Counted from the stretch's first letter, positions 28,540 to 39,055 are shown. The stretch is 64,000 nt of DNA from Shinella sp. SUS2 (GCF_001262505.1 NZ_KQ410728.1:124001-188000), one strand, 5' to 3'. The notes: generated by a model from the sequence alone, not told the origin. A program made the numbers and translations.

Positions 28540-30777
28540 TTATTCTGCGGCAGCAGCGGCGTTGCCGTTGCCATCCATGAAGTCAGGGAACCACGATTCA
28601 TGGGTGTCGCGCAATTGCTCAATCGGCAGCGACAGGAGGCCGTCCACCACGAGTGCATCGCCACCGACCGTGCCGAGACGACGGAACGGTACGCCGGCAC
28701 CTTCCGCATTGGCGCACAGGAAGCCCGCGAGATCGGCCGGGACGGCGAGCACGTAGCGTGCCTGGTCTTCGCCGAAGAGCAGCGCATGGGCCGGGCCGTT
28801 CGCCGCGGAAAGATCGACCGTTGCGCCCTTGCCGGAGGCCATCGCCATCTCTGCAAGCGCGACAGCGAGGCCGCCGGAGGAGATGTCGTGGCAGGCGGTG
28901 ACCTGGCCGTTGCGGATGGCCGAGCGCACGAAATCGCCGTTGCGGCGCTCGGCGTGGAGATCGACTTCAGGTGCCGGGCCGTCGACGAGGCCGGCTACGT
29001 CGCGCAGATAGACGGACTGGCCGAGATGGCTGCCGTCGATACCGATCAGAACGAGCTGGTCGCCGTCCTTCGCGCCACCGATCTTGGCCATGACCGACCA
29101 GTCGGGCAGGAGGCCGACGCCGGCGATGGTCGGGGTCGGCAGGATCGCGACGCCGTTCGTCTCGTTGTAGAGCGAGACGTTGCCGGAGACGATCGGGAAG
29201 TCCAGCGCCCGGCAGGCTTCGCCGATGCCCTGGATGGCCTTGACGAACTGGCCCATGATCTCGGGCTTTTCCGGATTGCCGAAGTTCAGGTTGTCGGTGG
29301 AGGCGAGCGGCTCGGCGCCGGTCGCCGTGATGTTGCGCCAGCATTCCGCGACGGCCTGCTTGCCGCCCTCGAACGGATCGGCCTCGACATAGCGCGGGGT
29401 GACGTCGGAGGAGAAGGCGAGGGCCTTGCTGGCATGGCCTTCCACGCGCACGACGCCGGCATCGCCGCCGGGGATCTGCAGCGAATTGCCCTGGATCAGC
29501 GTATCGTACTGCTCGTAGACCCAGCGGCGGCTCGACTGGTTCGGCGAACCGACGAGCTTCAAGACCGCCTCGCCATAGTTGGCGGGTTCGGCGACGAGGT
29601 TCGCCGGCAGCGGCGCGGGCTTGCCCGGCTCGCGCCAGGGGCGGTCGTATTCCGGGGCCTGGTCGCCGAGATCCTTGATCGGCAGGTTGGCGACTTCCTC
29701 GCCCTGGTGCAGGATGCGGAAGCGCAGGTCGTCCGTCGTGTAGCCGACGATGGCGAAGTCGAGGCCCCACTTGACGAAGATCGCCTTGGCGACCTCCTCC
29801 TTGGCGGGTTCGAGAACCATGAGCATGCGCTCCTGGCTTTCCGACAGCATCATCTCGTAGGCGGTCATCTGCTCTTCGCGCACCGGCACGAGATCGAGGT
29901 TCAACTCGATGCCGAGGTCGCCCTTGGCGCCCATTTCGACGGCGGAGCAGGTGAGGCCGGCGGCCCCCATGTCCTGGATGGCGATAACGGCGCCGGTCTG
30001 CATCAGTTCGAGGCAGGCCTCCAGCAGGCACTTTTCGGTGAAGGGGTCGCCGACCTGCACGGTTGGGCGCTTCTCCTCGATCGACTCGTCGAATTCGGCC
30101 GATGCCATGGTCGCGCCGCCGACGCCGTCACGGCCGGTCTTGGCGCCGAGATAGACGACGGGCAGGCCGACGCCCTTGGCTTCCGAAAGGAAGATCGCGT
30201 TGGACTTGGCAAGGCCGGCGGCAAAGGCATTGACGAGGATGTTGCCGTTGTAGCGCGGATCGAATTCCACTTCGCCGCCGACGGTCGGCACGCCGAAGGA
30301 ATTGCCGTAGCCGCCGACGCCGGCGACGACGCCGGAAACGAGGTGGCGGGTCTTCGGATGATCCGGCGCGCCGAAGCGCAGCGCGTTCATCGCCGCGACC
30401 GGCCGCGCGCCCATGGTGAAGACGTCGCGCAGAATGCCGCCGACGCCCGTCGCCGCGCCCTGGTAGGGCTCGATATAGGACGGGTGGTTGTGGCTCTCCA
30501 TCTTGAAGACGACGCAGTCGCCGTCGTCGATATCGACCACGCCAGCATTTTCGCCCGGCCCCTGGATGACGCGTGGCCCCTTGGTCGGCAGCGTGCGCAG
30601 CCAGCGCTTGGAGGACTTGTACGAGCAGTGCTCGTTCCACATGGCCGAGAAGATGCCGAGTTCGGTGAAGGTCGGCTCGCGGCCGATCAGCGAGAGGATG
30701 CGGTCGTATTCATCCGGCTTCAGCCCGTGGGCGGCAATCAGCTCCGGGGTGATCGGGCGGGTGTTCGAAATGGTCAT
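28540..30777 (-). CDS. purL: Phosphoribosylformylglycinamidine synthase, large subunit
   Basis: Converts FGAR to FGAM with ATP, using ammonia from PurQ and needing PurS. 745 aa, the small-PurL length expected with separate purS and purQ. Motifs: [64 protein letters not shown], and a C-terminal [11 protein letters not shown] and [17 protein letters not shown]. It is about 2.4 kb from purQ, separated by the MocR, DUF1127 and lipoprotein genes, so probably has its own promoter; bolA follows closely. Confidence 0.98.
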   Translation of the reverse strand: MTISNTRPITPELIAAHGLKPDEYDRILSLIGREPTFTELGIFSAMWNEHCSYKSSKRWLRTLPTKGPRVIQGPGENAGVVDIDDGDCVVFKMESHNHPSYIEPYQGAATGVGGILRDVFTMGARPVAAMNALRFGAPDHPKTRHLVSGVVAGVGGYGNSFGVPTVGGEVEFDPRYNGNILVNAFAAGLAKSNAIFLSEAKGVGLPVVYLGAKTGRDGVGGATMASAEFDESIEEKRPTVQVGDPFTEKCLLEACLELMQTGAVIAIQDMGAAGLTCSAVEMGAKGDLGIELNLDLVPVREEQMTAYEMMLSESQERMLMVLEPAKEEVAKAIFVKWGLDFAIVGYTTDDLRFRILHQGEEVANLPIKDLGDQAPEYDRPWREPGKPAPLPANLVAEPANYGEAVLKLVGSPNQSSRRWVYEQYDTLIQGNSLQIPGGDAGVVRVEGHASKALAFSSDVTPRYVEADPFEGGKQAVAECWRNITATGAEPLASTDNLNFGNPEKPEIMGQFVKAIQGIGEACRALDFPIVSGNVSLYNETNGVAILPTPTIAGVGLLPDWSVMAKIGGAKDGDQLVLIGIDGSHLGQSVYLRDVAGLVDGPAPEVDLHAERRNGDFVRSAIRNGQVTACHDISSGGLAVALAEMAMASGKGATVDLSAANGPAHALLFGEDQARYVLAVPADLAGFLCANAEGAGVPFRRLGTVGGDALVVDGLLSLPIEQLRDTHESWFPDFMDGNGNAAAAAE

Positions 30778-30882
30778 CGTCGCTCGTCTTGTCGTGGAGG
30801 GCAGGATTGCGGTCTCTTTAACCTATGCTGCCTTGCAGCGCGACAGGAAAATGACCCCGATCACAGCCGAAACGGCGCGTTT

Positions 30883-32301
30883 TCAGGCCGGACTGTCATA
30901 GCCCGTCGGGCCATGGGCGATGAGCCGGCGCAGCCGCTGGAGGCCGGCAACGACATCCGCGCGGCTGTCCGGCGAGGAGAGGCCGATGCGTACCCGGTAG
31001 AACGTCCTCTCCGAGCGGCCGGCCTTGAACTCGTCCTCGTCGTCGATGAGGATGTCCTCGGCGAATGCCGCCTGGCGGAACGTGCCCGACAGCCACGGGT
31101 CCGGCAGCTTCAGCCAGAGGAAGGGAACGCGCGGATGCGAATTGAAATCGAGCCCCGCGAAGATTTCTCGCGCATGCGCCTCTCGGGCCTCGACCTCAGC
31201 GGAAACCTTCGTGCGGATGGCATCCGCCATGCCTGAAAGCACCAGACGGGCGCCGAGTTCGGCAAGCAGGTAGGGCAGGCCGCCGCTGACCATCTTGTGG
31301 GCGATGCGCACGCGCTGGGCAAGGTGCGGCGGGCAGGCGATCCAGCCGCCGCGCACCCCGGCCGCAACGCTCTTCGACAGGCCGCCGACGAGGAAGGTCC
31401 GGTCGGGGGCAATTTCCGCCAGAAGCGGAATGCCGGCGTCGACCGTGCCGCCATAAAGATTGTCCTCGATGAGGAAGACATTGTGCCGACGGGCGATGGC
31501 GGCGATGGCGCGGCGGCGCTCCTCCGGCATGATGCTCAGCGTCGGGTTCTGGCCGGATGTCATGAGGAAGGCGAGTTTCGGGTGCTGCTGCACACAGACC
31601 CGCTCGAAATCCTCCGGGATCACGCCATGGGCATCCGATTCGACCAGCACCGTCTGGCGGCCGATGAGGGCGGTGCCGCGGCTCACCTGCGAATAGGTGA
31701 CGTGCTCGAAGACGATGCGGTCGCCGGGGGCGGTGATGACCGAGACGGCGGCGATGACGGCAGCGTGGGCGCCGAGCGTCGGCACGATGCTTTCGATCGC
31801 CGGCTGCCAGTCGTCCCGCTTCAGCCAGCGCTTCCCGGCCTCCAGCCATTGCACCGGAAAATTGCGGGTGTAGCTGGCGATCTCGTTCGGCTGCTCCCGG
31901 CAGATGTCTGTGAGCATGTCGGTGACGACGCCCGACTGGCCGACATCGGTGGCGGCCGTCGTGTCGAAGCGCAGCTTGCCGGGCGGTGCATTCGCCGCGC
32001 GGGTGCCCACCAGCTTCGCGCTGACCGGATCGACGGCGGCCGGGTCGTTGTCCTGCGCCGAGCCCAGCACATAGGTGCCGCGCCCGACCTCGCCACTGAC
32101 GAGGCCGCGCTCGCGCACCATGGTATAGGCACGGCTGACGGTGCCGATGGTGACGCCGATGTCATAGGCGAGGTTGCGCTGCGGCGGCAGCTTGCTGCCG
32201 GAGGCGAGCATGCCGGTGCTGATCGCCTGCTCGATCTGGTCGGCAATGCGCACATAGAGCGGGCCATCGGAGGCCTGCAGGTCGGGAAGCCAATTTGTCA
32301 T
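30883..32301 (-). CDS. MocR-type regulator: GntR helix-turn-helix plus aminotransferase-like domain
   Basis: 472 aa. The N-terminal winged helix is SKLPPQRNLAYDIGVTIGTVSRAYTMVRERGLVSGEVGRGTYV (about residues 35-80). A fold-type I PLP domain follows from about 120, with the likely PLP lysine in VGGLSKSVAAGVRGGW and FLIEDNLYGG before it. MocR proteins sense an amino compound through PLP and usually control a divergent gene. The divergent gene here is the DUF1127 gene, and a GGTGC/GCACC repeat lies immediately upstream of this start. PdxR identity is not supported because no pdx genes are nearby. Confidence 0.92.
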   Translation of the reverse strand: MTNWLPDLQASDGPLYVRIADQIEQAISTGMLASGSKLPPQRNLAYDIGVTIGTVSRAYTMVRERGLVSGEVGRGTYVLGSAQDNDPAAVDPVSAKLVGTRAANAPPGKLRFDTTAATDVGQSGVVTDMLTDICREQPNEIASYTRNFPVQWLEAGKRWLKRDDWQPAIESIVPTLGAHAAVIAAVSVITAPGDRIVFEHVTYSQVSRGTALIGRQTVLVESDAHGVIPEDFERVCVQQHPKLAFLMTSGQNPTLSIMPEERRRAIAAIARRHNVFLIEDNLYGGTVDAGIPLLAEIAPDRTFLVGGLSKSVAAGVRGGWIACPPHLAQRVRIAHKMVSGGLPYLLAELGARLVLSGMADAIRTKVSAEVEAREAHAREIFAGLDFNSHPRVPFLWLKLPDPWLSGTFRQAAFAEDILIDDEDEFKAGRSERTFYRVRIGLSSPDSRADVVAGLQRLRRLIAHGPTGYDSPA

Positions 32302-32324
32302 GGTGCCAATTCTTAGATTGCACC
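32302..32324. promoter_or_regulatory. Candidate operator between the MocR and DUF1127 genes
   Basis: GGTGCCAAT (32302-32310) and ATTGCACC (32317-32324) form an inverted repeat with one extra C in the left arm, spaced by TCTTAG. It abuts the MocR start codon and is 73 nt from the DUF1127 start, so binding could repress its own gene. Confidence 0.5.
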
Positions 32325-32396
32325 GCGCGGAGAGTCAATTATTTCCTGAATGCACCGCTTGCTGTGAAGGCTTGTGAAGCCTCAGGAGAAATGATT

Positions 32397-32612
32397 ATGG
32401 CAATTGATACAATCTTCGTCGAGGAGGCGTGCAATCGACCCGCCGGCCTGCGCGCATTGCTGCATCACGCCTGGTGCGCTTGCCATGCCTGGAGCATCAC
32501 GCGGCGCACGCGCCACGCGCTGGTCGAGATGACGGACGAACAGCTTCGCGACATCGGCGTCAGCCGTGCCGAAGCAACGCGGGAAATCCGCAAGTCGATC
32601 TATTGGGATTGA
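32397..32612 (+). CDS. DUF1127 small Arg-rich protein
   Basis: 71 aa. The C-terminal DUF1127 (YjiS-like) core is RRTRHALVEMTDEQLRDIGVSRAEATREIRKSIYWD. The N-terminus carries His, Cys and Trp (LLHHAWCACHAWS). In Agrobacterium and Rhodobacter such proteins affect phosphate and carbon metabolism or RNA turnover. The ATG at 32397 is 8 nt after AGGAG (32384-32388); an ATG at 32391 is only 2 nt away from it. It is divergent from the MocR gene and probably its target (inference). Confidence 0.88.
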   Translation: MAIDTIFVEEACNRPAGLRALLHHAWCACHAWSITRRTRHALVEMTDEQLRDIGVSRAEATREIRKSIYWD

Positions 32613-32625
32613 AGGGAGGCTGCGG

Positions 32626-33018
32626 TCAGCAGCCCTTGCCGCCGCCGGCCCAGCGCTTGACGTCGGTGGCGATGCGGGCGCCGGCAGCCTCGCCCATCAG
32701 CGGGCCGAAAGCGTCGAGCTTCGCCGGATTGCCCTCCGCCTGCACGACGAGCAACGGGCGCGCTTCCGGCGAATTGCGATGGACGACGAGGATGCGCGGG
32801 CGACCGGAAAAGGAGTTCAGCTCCGGCGCAAGGCGATAGGCCTTGAAGGCGGGGTCGCCCGACTTGAACCAGCAGCTGTTGGCGCCGAGCGCGACACGCT
32901 CCATGGTCGGCAAGGCCGCGCCGTTGACCTTCGGTGCGGGTGCCTTCGCCTGGCAGGCCACAAGACCTGCGGCGGCGAGAAGCGGCAGGAGGAGCTTTGC
33001 GGCGAGGAGAGAGCGCAT
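32626..33018 (-). CDS. Small lipoprotein of unknown function
   Basis: 130 aa. The signal sequence MRSLLAAKLLLPLLAAAGLVAC has a lipobox (LVAC), so the mature protein begins with a lipidated Cys at residue 22. The rest contains SCWFKSGDPAFKAYRLAPELNSFSGRPRILVVHRNSPEARPLLVVQAEG and ends in Cys (GGGKGC); two non-lipid Cys could pair. The ATG at 33018 is chosen for the signal peptide; the upstream frame is non-coding. It converges on the DUF1127 gene with 13 nt between. It lies 175 nt downstream of purQ on the same strand. No family recognised. Confidence 0.78.
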   Translation of the reverse strand: MRSLLAAKLLLPLLAAAGLVACQAKAPAPKVNGAALPTMERVALGANSCWFKSGDPAFKAYRLAPELNSFSGRPRILVVHRNSPEARPLLVVQAEGNPAKLDAFGPLMGEAAGARIATDVKRWAGGGKGC

Positions 33019-33193
33019 GGAAGGCCTTTCGGGGATGGACACGCGCCCTTGATAGCAACAGGGCGTTAAGAGAGCCTGACGAAATGGTCGGAAGCACCGG
33101 GAACGCGTCATCCGAGCCAATCCCTGGCTTCGGCATGAACCCGCGGGCCGGCAGATCGCAATCACTCCCGGCCCAAAGGTTTTTCGAGGCGTC

Positions 33194-33865
33194 TCAAGCC
33201 GCGATGACGTCGAGCACCGAGGCGAAGAGGCCGCGGCCGTCGGAACCGCCATGGGCGACTTCGATGAGGTTTTCCGGGTGCGGCATCAGGCCGAGCACGT
33301 TGCCCTTCGTGTTCATCACGCCGGCAATGTCGTTGATCGAGCCGTTCGGATTGGTGCCTTCCGCATAGCGGAACACGACCTGGCCATTGCCTTCGACGGC
33401 GGCGAGCGTCTCGGCGTCGGCGAAATAGTTGCCGTCGTGATGGGCGACCGGGCAGCGGATGACCTGACCCTTGTCGTAGGCGCGGGTGAAGTCGGTCTCG
33501 GCGTTCACCACTTCCAGCTTCACTTCGCGGCAGACGAATTTCAGCGAGGCATTGCGCATCAGCGCGCCGGGCAGCAGGCCGGATTCGAGCAGGATCTGGA
33601 AGCCGTTGCAGACGCCCAGCACCTTCACGCCGGCCTCGGCCTTGGCCTTGATCGCCTGCATGACGGGCATGCGGGCGGCGATCGCGCCGCAGCGCAGATA
33701 GTCGCCGTAGGAGAAGCCCCCCGGGATGACGATCAGGTCGACATCCGGCAGTTCCGTTTCCGTCTGCCAGACGGTGACCGGCGCCTGGCCGGAGATCTTG
33801 GTCAGCGCCGCGATCATGTCGCGGTCACGATTGAGGCCGGGAAGTTGGACGACGGCGGACTTCAT
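33194..33865 (-). CDS. purQ: Phosphoribosylformylglycinamidine synthase, glutaminase subunit
   Basis: Releases ammonia from glutamine for PurL. 223 aa class I amidotransferase. The catalytic Cys is in [22 protein letters not shown]; the His-Glu pair is in [33 protein letters not shown] is the oxyanion region. The ATG overlaps the stop of the preceding small gene (ATGA, 33865-33862), so its translation is probably coupled to that gene. Confidence 0.98.
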   Translation of the reverse strand: MKSAVVQLPGLNRDRDMIAALTKISGQAPVTVWQTETELPDVDLIVIPGGFSYGDYLRCGAIAARMPVMQAIKAKAEAGVKVLGVCNGFQILLESGLLPGALMRNASLKFVCREVKLEVVNAETDFTRAYDKGQVIRCPVAHHDGNYFADAETLAAVEGNGQVVFRYAEGTNPNGSINDIAGVMNTKGNVLGLMPHPENLIEVAHGGSDGRGLFASVLDVIAA

Positions 33866-34134
33866 GGGTGTGGTTCAAACCTTGCCTGGGCCTCGGCGAG
33901 TTCACGCAGTTCGAGGCGGTTTTCGATACGGTCGAGGCGTGTCAATACCTGTGCCATGCTGCCGTGCAGGTTGTTGATGTCCCCTTGCATGACATGCATG
34001 TGATTTCGCAGACTTACGATATCCTGCCGCATATCTCTCTGGCCGTCCTTGAGCGTGACAAGGTCGGACTGGATACGGTTCATAAGCTCGTACATCAGTC
34101 CCTGAGAGATATCCGTCACCATCGTCTCCTTCAA
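33862..34134 (-). CDS. Small coiled-coil protein between purS and purQ
   Basis: 90 aa, no recognised enzyme family. Heptad-like hydrophobic spacing runs almost throughout ([69 protein letters not shown]), predicting a long helix or coiled coil. No signal peptide or Cys. The first codon at 34134 lies 3 nt after the purS stop; an ATG at 34122 ([10 protein letters not shown]) is an alternative. It ends by overlapping purQ, so it is embedded in the purine operon. It might act as a scaffold or be a passenger. Confidence 0.75.
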   Translation of the reverse strand: MKETMVTDISQGLMYELMNRIQSDLVTLKDGQRDMRQDIVSLRNHMHVMQGDINNLHGSMAQVLTRLDRIENRLELRELAEAQARFEPHP

Positions 34135-34137
34135 CCG

Positions 34138-34380
34138 TCAGGCGAGGGCGATAGTATAGTTCTCGATTACCGTGTTGGCCAGCAGCTTGTCGCACATGGC
34201 CTTGAGGTCGGCCTCGGCCTTGGCGCGGTCGGCGGTCGCGAGCTCCAGGTCGAAGACCTTGCCCTGGCGGACCTGGCCGACGCCGTCGAAGCCGAGGCTG
34301 CCGAGGGCGCCTTCGATCGCCTTGCCCTGCGGGTCCAAAACACCATTCTTGAGCGTAACCGTTACGCGTGCCTTGATCAT
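34138..34380 (-). CDS. purS: Phosphoribosylformylglycinamidine synthase subunit PurS
   Basis: Small third subunit that docks PurQ on PurL and aids ammonia transfer. 80 aa, standard. MIKARVTVTLKNGVLDPQGKAIEGALGSLGF is diagnostic; it continues with RQGKVFDLEL and NTVIENYTI. It lies 28 nt downstream of purC and 3 nt before the coiled-coil gene. Confidence 0.96.
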   Translation of the reverse strand: MIKARVTVTLKNGVLDPQGKAIEGALGSLGFDGVGQVRQGKVFDLELATADRAKAEADLKAMCDKLLANTVIENYTIALA

Positions 34381-34408
34381 GTCTGTCTGTCCATCCTTGG
34401 GAGGCGTG

Positions 34409-35173
34409 TTACTTCACCAGAACCGGGCCGGTGCCGCGCACGGGCTCGTTCTCGTTGATGATGCCGAGGCGGCGGGCCACTTCCTGATAGGCTTCGACCA
34501 GGCCGCCCATGTCGCGGCGGAAGCGGTCCTTGTCCATCTTCTCCTGGGTGGCGATGTCCCAGAGGCGGCAGCTGTCGGGCGAGATCTCGTCGGCGATGAT
34601 GATGCGCATCATGTCGCCTTCATAGAGACGGCCGCACTCGATCTTGAAATCGACGAGCTGAATGCCGACACCGAGGAAGAGGCCGGAGAGGAAGTCGTTG
34701 ACGCGAATGGCGAGCGCCATGATGTCGTCGAGTTCCTGGGGGCTTGCCCAGCCGAAAGCGGTGATGTGCTCCTCGGAGACCATCGGGTCTTCGAGCGCAT
34801 CGGCCTTGAAATAGAACTCGATGATCGAGCGCGGCAGCACGGTGCCTTCCTCGATGCCGAGGCGCTTGGACAGCGAGCCGGCGGCGACGTTGCGCACGAC
34901 CACTTCGAGCGGGATGATCTCGACTTCCTTGATCAGCTGCTCGCGCATGTTGAGCCGGCGGATGAAGTGCGTCGGGATGCCCATCTTGTTGAGCTGGGTG
35001 AAGATGTACTCGGAAATCCGGTTGTTCAGCACACCCTTTCCGTCGATAATATCGTGCTTCTTCTTGTTGAAGGCGGTCGCATCATCCTTGAAAAACTGGA
35101 TCAGCGTGCCCGGCTCGGGACCCTCGTACAGGATCTTGGCCTTGCCCTCGTAGATACGGCGGCGACGGTTCAT
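34409..35173 (-). CDS. purC: SAICAR synthetase
   Basis: Joins aspartate to CAIR with ATP, making SAICAR, the substrate of PurB (encoded at 40.5 kb). 254 aa. Motifs: [67 protein letters not shown] and [14 protein letters not shown]. The ATG at 35173 matches the family start; the long frame upstream is not homologous. First gene of the purC-purS-coiled-coil-purQ unit, divergent from the DUF1476 gene across 226 nt, in which I see no clear promoter boxes. Confidence 0.97.
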   Translation of the reverse strand: MNRRRRIYEGKAKILYEGPEPGTLIQFFKDDATAFNKKKHDIIDGKGVLNNRISEYIFTQLNKMGIPTHFIRRLNMREQLIKEVEIIPLEVVVRNVAAGSLSKRLGIEEGTVLPRSIIEFYFKADALEDPMVSEEHITAFGWASPQELDDIMALAIRVNDFLSGLFLGVGIQLVDFKIECGRLYEGDMMRIIIADEISPDSCRLWDIATQEKMDKDRFRRDMGGLVEAYQEVARRLGIINENEPVRGTGPVLVK

Positions 35174-35399
35174 GGATTTTGTCTCTGTTGTTGGCGCGTT
35201 TGGGCCCGCGCAGGTGTCGTTCGTTTGCGCTCCCATAAACGAAATGCCGCACTTTAACAATCGCTGTCGCTGTCGATCCCCCGTTTTCCGGCCTTTGCGG
35301 GAAGCCGGCGCGGTCACGAAAGTTCGCATTGCACTTTTGCCGTCGTTTTGATTTATGGGCGGGGAGCCTAACGGGTTAAAGAATCTACGGGAGTCATCG

Positions 35400-35720
35400 A
35401 TGACGAACATGCAGGATCGGGAAAAGGCCTTCGAGGCCAAGTTCGCGCTGGACGAGGAGCTGCGCTTCAGGGCCGAAGCGCGCCGCAACAAGCTGGTCGG
35501 CCTGTGGGCCGCGGGCCTGCTTGGCAAGACCGACGGCGAGGCGGACGCCTATGCCAAGGAAGTCGTTGCCGCCGATTTCGAGGAAGTCGGCCACGAGGAC
35601 GTCGTGCGCAAGGTCAAGGCCGATTTCGATGCTGCTGGCATTGCCCGCAGCGAAGACGAAATCCGCGTCCAGATGATCGAACTCCTGGCCGTCGCCATCG
35701 CGCAGCTCGAAGTTGGCTGA
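35400..35720 (+). CDS. DUF1476 protein (alphaproteobacterial F1-ATPase zeta-subunit family)
   Basis: 106 aa, nearly all helical. [42 protein letters not shown] is the family signature, and the C-terminal half ends in [12 protein letters not shown]. In Paracoccus this family is the zeta subunit that inhibits ATP hydrolysis by the F1 motor; in some rhizobia the inhibition is weak. The ATG at 35400 follows GGAG. It is not near ATP synthase genes here. A bidirectional terminator follows. Confidence 0.9.
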   Translation: MTNMQDREKAFEAKFALDEELRFRAEARRNKLVGLWAAGLLGKTDGEADAYAKEVVAADFEEVGHEDVVRKVKADFDAAGIARSEDEIRVQMIELLAVAIAQLEVG

Positions 35721-35749
35721 TCGGCGCTCTGCCGTGATACCATGTTTCG

Positions 35750-35782
35750 AAAAGCCGTCCGGTACTGCCGGGCGGCTTTTTT
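35750..35782. terminator. Bidirectional terminator between DUF1476 and the c-di-GMP gene
   Basis: AAAAGCCG-T-CCGG (35750-35762) pairs with CCGG-G-CGGCTTTT through one G-U pair, loop TACTG, with T-runs on both strands. Lies between convergent genes. Confidence 0.9.
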
Positions 35783-35787
35783 CGATT

Positions 35788-38376
35788 CTAGCGGGTGACG
35801 GCCCTGCGGACCTCGCTCTGGAGGTCGCGTACGGTGCCGCCCTGGTTGCGCCATTCCTGGCGGCGCACGAAATCGGGAATGGCCGCGGCCGGCATGGGTC
35901 TGGCGAGCGCATAGCCCTGCAGGATGTCGCAGCCGAGATCGCGCATAATGGCGACATGGGCCGGCGTCTCCACGCCTTCGGCGACGACTTCGATGTTCAG
36001 CGAGCGGCCGATCTCGACGATGGTGCCGACGAGCTTGCGCTGGCCGGGGGAGCGGCTGACCGGCTTGACGAGCTGCCGGTCGATCTTCAGCCGGCGCGGC
36101 GAGAGCTTCATCAGGCTGATGATCGAGGCGTGGCCGGTGCCGAAATCGTCGATCTCGATGTCGATGCCGAGTTTGCGCATCTCGGCGAGGTTTTCCAGCA
36201 CGGTGCGGTCGCAATCGTCGAGGAAGATCGATTCCAGGAGTTCGAAGGAAAGGGACTTCGGGCGAATGGCGAGCGTATGCAGCGAGCGTGCGAGTTCCGG
36301 GTCGTGCAGGCGCTTGGAGGAGACATTGACCGAGATCTTTTCGATGCCGAGGTCGAGCGCTTGCCAGTCGGCATAGTCGCCAAGCGACTTTTCCAGCACG
36401 ATCCGGTCGATCATCGCCACGCAATCGAGATCCTCGGCGATCTTCAGGAAGGTGTCGGGTGCGAGGATGCCGCGGGTCGGGTGGTCCCAGCGCGCCAGCG
36501 TCTCGACACCGACGACGTCGAGCGTACGGGCGCAGAACTGCGGCTGGTAATAGGGCAGGAAACGCTGCTGCTCGATGCCGGTGAGAATTTCGTCGGCCGT
36601 CTGCTTGTTGACGATGATCTGCGCCTGGAAGTCGCTGGTGAAGAACTCGTGCCGGCTGCGTCCGCGGTTCTTGGCGCGATAGAGCGCGAGGTCGGCATTG
36701 ACGAGAAGCTGTTTGGCGTCGATGCCGGCGCCCGACTGGCTGGCGATGCCGACGCTGGCACCGAAGCGGCAGATGTGGCCGTTGAAGGTGACGGGCTTGC
36801 GCATCGCCGCGACGATCGCCTCGGCGAGCATGGCAAGGTTGCGCCCGGCAGAGCCAGCGGACAGGAAGACGAACTCGTCGCCGCCGATGCGGGCGACGAA
36901 GTCATCGGGGCCTTTCAGTTCATTCAGCACGCCGGCGGCGTGCACGAGCATCTGGTCGCCGGCAAGGTGCCCCAGCGTATCGTTGATTTCCTTGAAGCGG
37001 TCGAGATCGATATGCAGCACGGCAAGGCGGCTGCCGGTCTGCTGTGCCTGCCGCGCGGCAGCCTCGATGGTGGTATCGAGATAGCGGCGGTTCGGCAGAC
37101 CGGTCAGGTGATCGTGCAGGGCGGTGTATTCGATGCGTGCCCGGGCGGCTTCCAGTTCCGCGTTGCGCGCCTCTGCCAGGTCCTTGGCATGTTGCAGCTC
37201 CTCCTGCAGCCGCATGTCGTCCGTGACGTCCCAGTTCACGCCGATGAGGCGTGGTGCGCCGGCGATGTCGACATAGGGGGCCGCACGGCTGCGGATGTGA
37301 CGGATTTCGCCGTCGCCGCGGATGATGCGGAACTCGTTGGCGAAATCCTGGCTGCGGGTGAGATTGTCGTTGACCTTTGCCTTTGCTTTCGACTGATCCT
37401 GCGGATGAAGCGTCCGTTCCCACGTGCCGGCGTCCGGCTTTTCCGTAACGCCGTACATCTCGATCATGCGGTCGTCCCAGCGGACCTCGCCGGTCTGCAG
37501 GTTGACGTCGAAGACGCCAATGCGCGAGACGCCGAGCGCCAGCTCCAGGCGCCGCGACATCTGGGCGAGGCGTTCTTCGGCTTCCTTGCGCTCGGTTATG
37601 TCCGTGTCCGTGCCGGCGATGCGGGTCGGCTTGCCGTCAGCCCCGTAGTCGACGACGGCGCCGCGGCTTTCGATCCAGACCCAATGGCCGTTCTTGTGGC
37701 GCTCGCGATAGGAGAACATGTTGAACGGCGTCTCGCCGGTCTCCTGCTTGTGGATTTCCTCCAGGACATGCGCCCGGTCGTCGGGATGCACGCACTGGAG
37801 CCATCCCTCCAGCGAGGCATCGATGGGTTCATCCGGCCGGAGGCCACGGATCGCCCGCCATTGGCGGGAATAGAAGAGGTCGCCGCGGGCGAAATCGTGG
37901 TCCCAGACGCCCTGACCGGCGGATTCGAGCGCATGGTTCCAGCGGCTTTCGCGCTCCGCCAACTCGAGCGCATTGCGCTTGCGCTCGTCGATATCAGTGG
38001 TCTGGACGATGAGGGCGGGCGCCAGCGGCTCGCCGGGCAGAACAGGCGCTTCGGCGAAGGACGCGAGGACCCAGAATTCGGCGCCATCCGGCCGCTGCAA
38101 CCGGATCTCCCACGGTGTCTGCTCGGCAAGGCTCGGGCGCATCGCAAAGGTGATGACGGCGCGGTCCCTTGGCGAGACGCAGTCGGGGAAGGGCGGTAGC
38201 CGGGAGGGAGAAGAGACGCCGAAGGCTCGCAAGAACGTCCCGTTTGCGTCGAGGATGCGTCCTTCGGAATCGAGCGCGGCAAAGCCGAATCCGGATCGTG
38301 CGAAAAGCCGGCGATAAAACGGCTCGCGCTCCGTTTCATGCACGGCAATGGAGGTCGAACCGGATGGTTTGGCCAT
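35788..38376 (-). CDS. PAS/PAC-GGDEF-EAL cyclic di-GMP protein
   Basis: 862 aa, with no clear membrane segment. About three PAS units come first ([22 protein letters not shown]; then two with PAC tails, [19 protein letters not shown] and [17 protein letters not shown]). A GGDEF domain follows ([25 protein letters not shown] at 498-502), then an EAL domain. The EAL signature reads ETL (E625), and the other catalytic residues are kept: [44 protein letters not shown]. Both cyclase and phosphodiesterase activity look possible. No RxxD feedback site. ATG at 38376 preferred; a TTG at 38403 is possible; both lack a good ribosome site. Confidence 0.9.
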   Translation of the reverse strand: MAKPSGSTSIAVHETEREPFYRRLFARSGFGFAALDSEGRILDANGTFLRAFGVSSPSRLPPFPDCVSPRDRAVITFAMRPSLAEQTPWEIRLQRPDGAEFWVLASFAEAPVLPGEPLAPALIVQTTDIDERKRNALELAERESRWNHALESAGQGVWDHDFARGDLFYSRQWRAIRGLRPDEPIDASLEGWLQCVHPDDRAHVLEEIHKQETGETPFNMFSYRERHKNGHWVWIESRGAVVDYGADGKPTRIAGTDTDITERKEAEERLAQMSRRLELALGVSRIGVFDVNLQTGEVRWDDRMIEMYGVTEKPDAGTWERTLHPQDQSKAKAKVNDNLTRSQDFANEFRIIRGDGEIRHIRSRAAPYVDIAGAPRLIGVNWDVTDDMRLQEELQHAKDLAEARNAELEAARARIEYTALHDHLTGLPNRRYLDTTIEAAARQAQQTGSRLAVLHIDLDRFKEINDTLGHLAGDQMLVHAAGVLNELKGPDDFVARIGGDEFVFLSAGSAGRNLAMLAEAIVAAMRKPVTFNGHICRFGASVGIASQSGAGIDAKQLLVNADLALYRAKNRGRSRHEFFTSDFQAQIIVNKQTADEILTGIEQQRFLPYYQPQFCARTLDVVGVETLARWDHPTRGILAPDTFLKIAEDLDCVAMIDRIVLEKSLGDYADWQALDLGIEKISVNVSSKRLHDPELARSLHTLAIRPKSLSFELLESIFLDDCDRTVLENLAEMRKLGIDIEIDDFGTGHASIISLMKLSPRRLKIDRQLVKPVSRSPGQRKLVGTIVEIGRSLNIEVVAEGVETPAHVAIMRDLGCDILQGYALARPMPAAAIPDFVRRQEWRNQGGTVRDLQSEVRRAVTR

Positions 38377-38494
38377 GAAACGCGGCGCCTGCTTGGAACT
38401 CAACAGGATCAGCGTGCCGGATTTCTATGAAATTCCTCTTAATGGTGTACCGGAGGCACACACCACGCGGAGGTGTACGCCACTTGGGCGCTCA

Positions 38495-39055
38495 TTATTC
38501 GGGCGCCCTGAGGCGGCTCAGGAACTGGGCGAACACCATCGTGCCTTCCGGCCAGGGGCCATGCCCGGACTCCGTGTTGATATGCCCGGCCTCGCCCGCA
38601 TCGAGCAGCATCGAGCCCCAGGCGGCAGCGATGTCGTCGGCATGCTCGTAGGTGCCGAAGGGATCGTTCCGGCTCGCCACGACGAGCGAGGGGAAGACGA
38701 GCGGCTCGCGTGGATAGGGGCCGAAGGTCATCAGGTGTTTCGGCCGGATACTGTCATTGGCGACATCGGGCGGCGCCACGAGAAAGGCGCCGGCGACCTT
38801 GTTGCCAAGATGCGGAGCGGCATGGATCGCCGCCGCCACGCCCAGCGAATGGGCGACGAGCACGACGGGCTTGCTGGCGGCCGCGACCTCGTCGATCACG
38901 CGCTGCACCCAGTCCTCGCGCACGGGCTTGGACCATTCGGCCTGCTCGACGCGCCGCGCCGAGCCGAGCTTGGACTGCCAGCGGCTCTGCCAGTGCTCGG
39001 GTCCGGAATTGGTATATCCGGGGACGATGAGGATTTCTGCTTCTGAGGCTTTCAT
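38495..39055 (-). CDS. RBBP9/YdeN-family serine hydrolase
   Basis: 186 aa small alpha/beta hydrolase. N-terminal ILIVPGYTNSGPEHWQSRWQ is diagnostic of the family; the nucleophile is the Ser in LVAHSLGVAAA; the acid is likely in ASRNDPFGTYEHA, and the His in AGHINTESGHGPWPEG. Substrate unknown. The ATG at 39055 fits the family start. The upstream 90 nt to the c-di-GMP gene contain no gene. Confidence 0.9.
   Translation of the reverse strand: MKASEAEILIVPGYTNSGPEHWQSRWQSKLGSARRVEQAEWSKPVREDWVQRVIDEVAAASKPVVLVAHSLGVAAAIHAAPHLGNKVAGAFLVAPPDVANDSIRPKHLMTFGPYPREPLVFPSLVVASRNDPFGTYEHADDIAAAWGSMLLDAGEAGHINTESGHGPWPEGTMVFAQFLSRLRAPE

Noticed and set aside
30883..32301. MocR protein as PdxR
   Set aside because: No pyridoxal synthesis genes are adjacent; the divergent gene is DUF1127.
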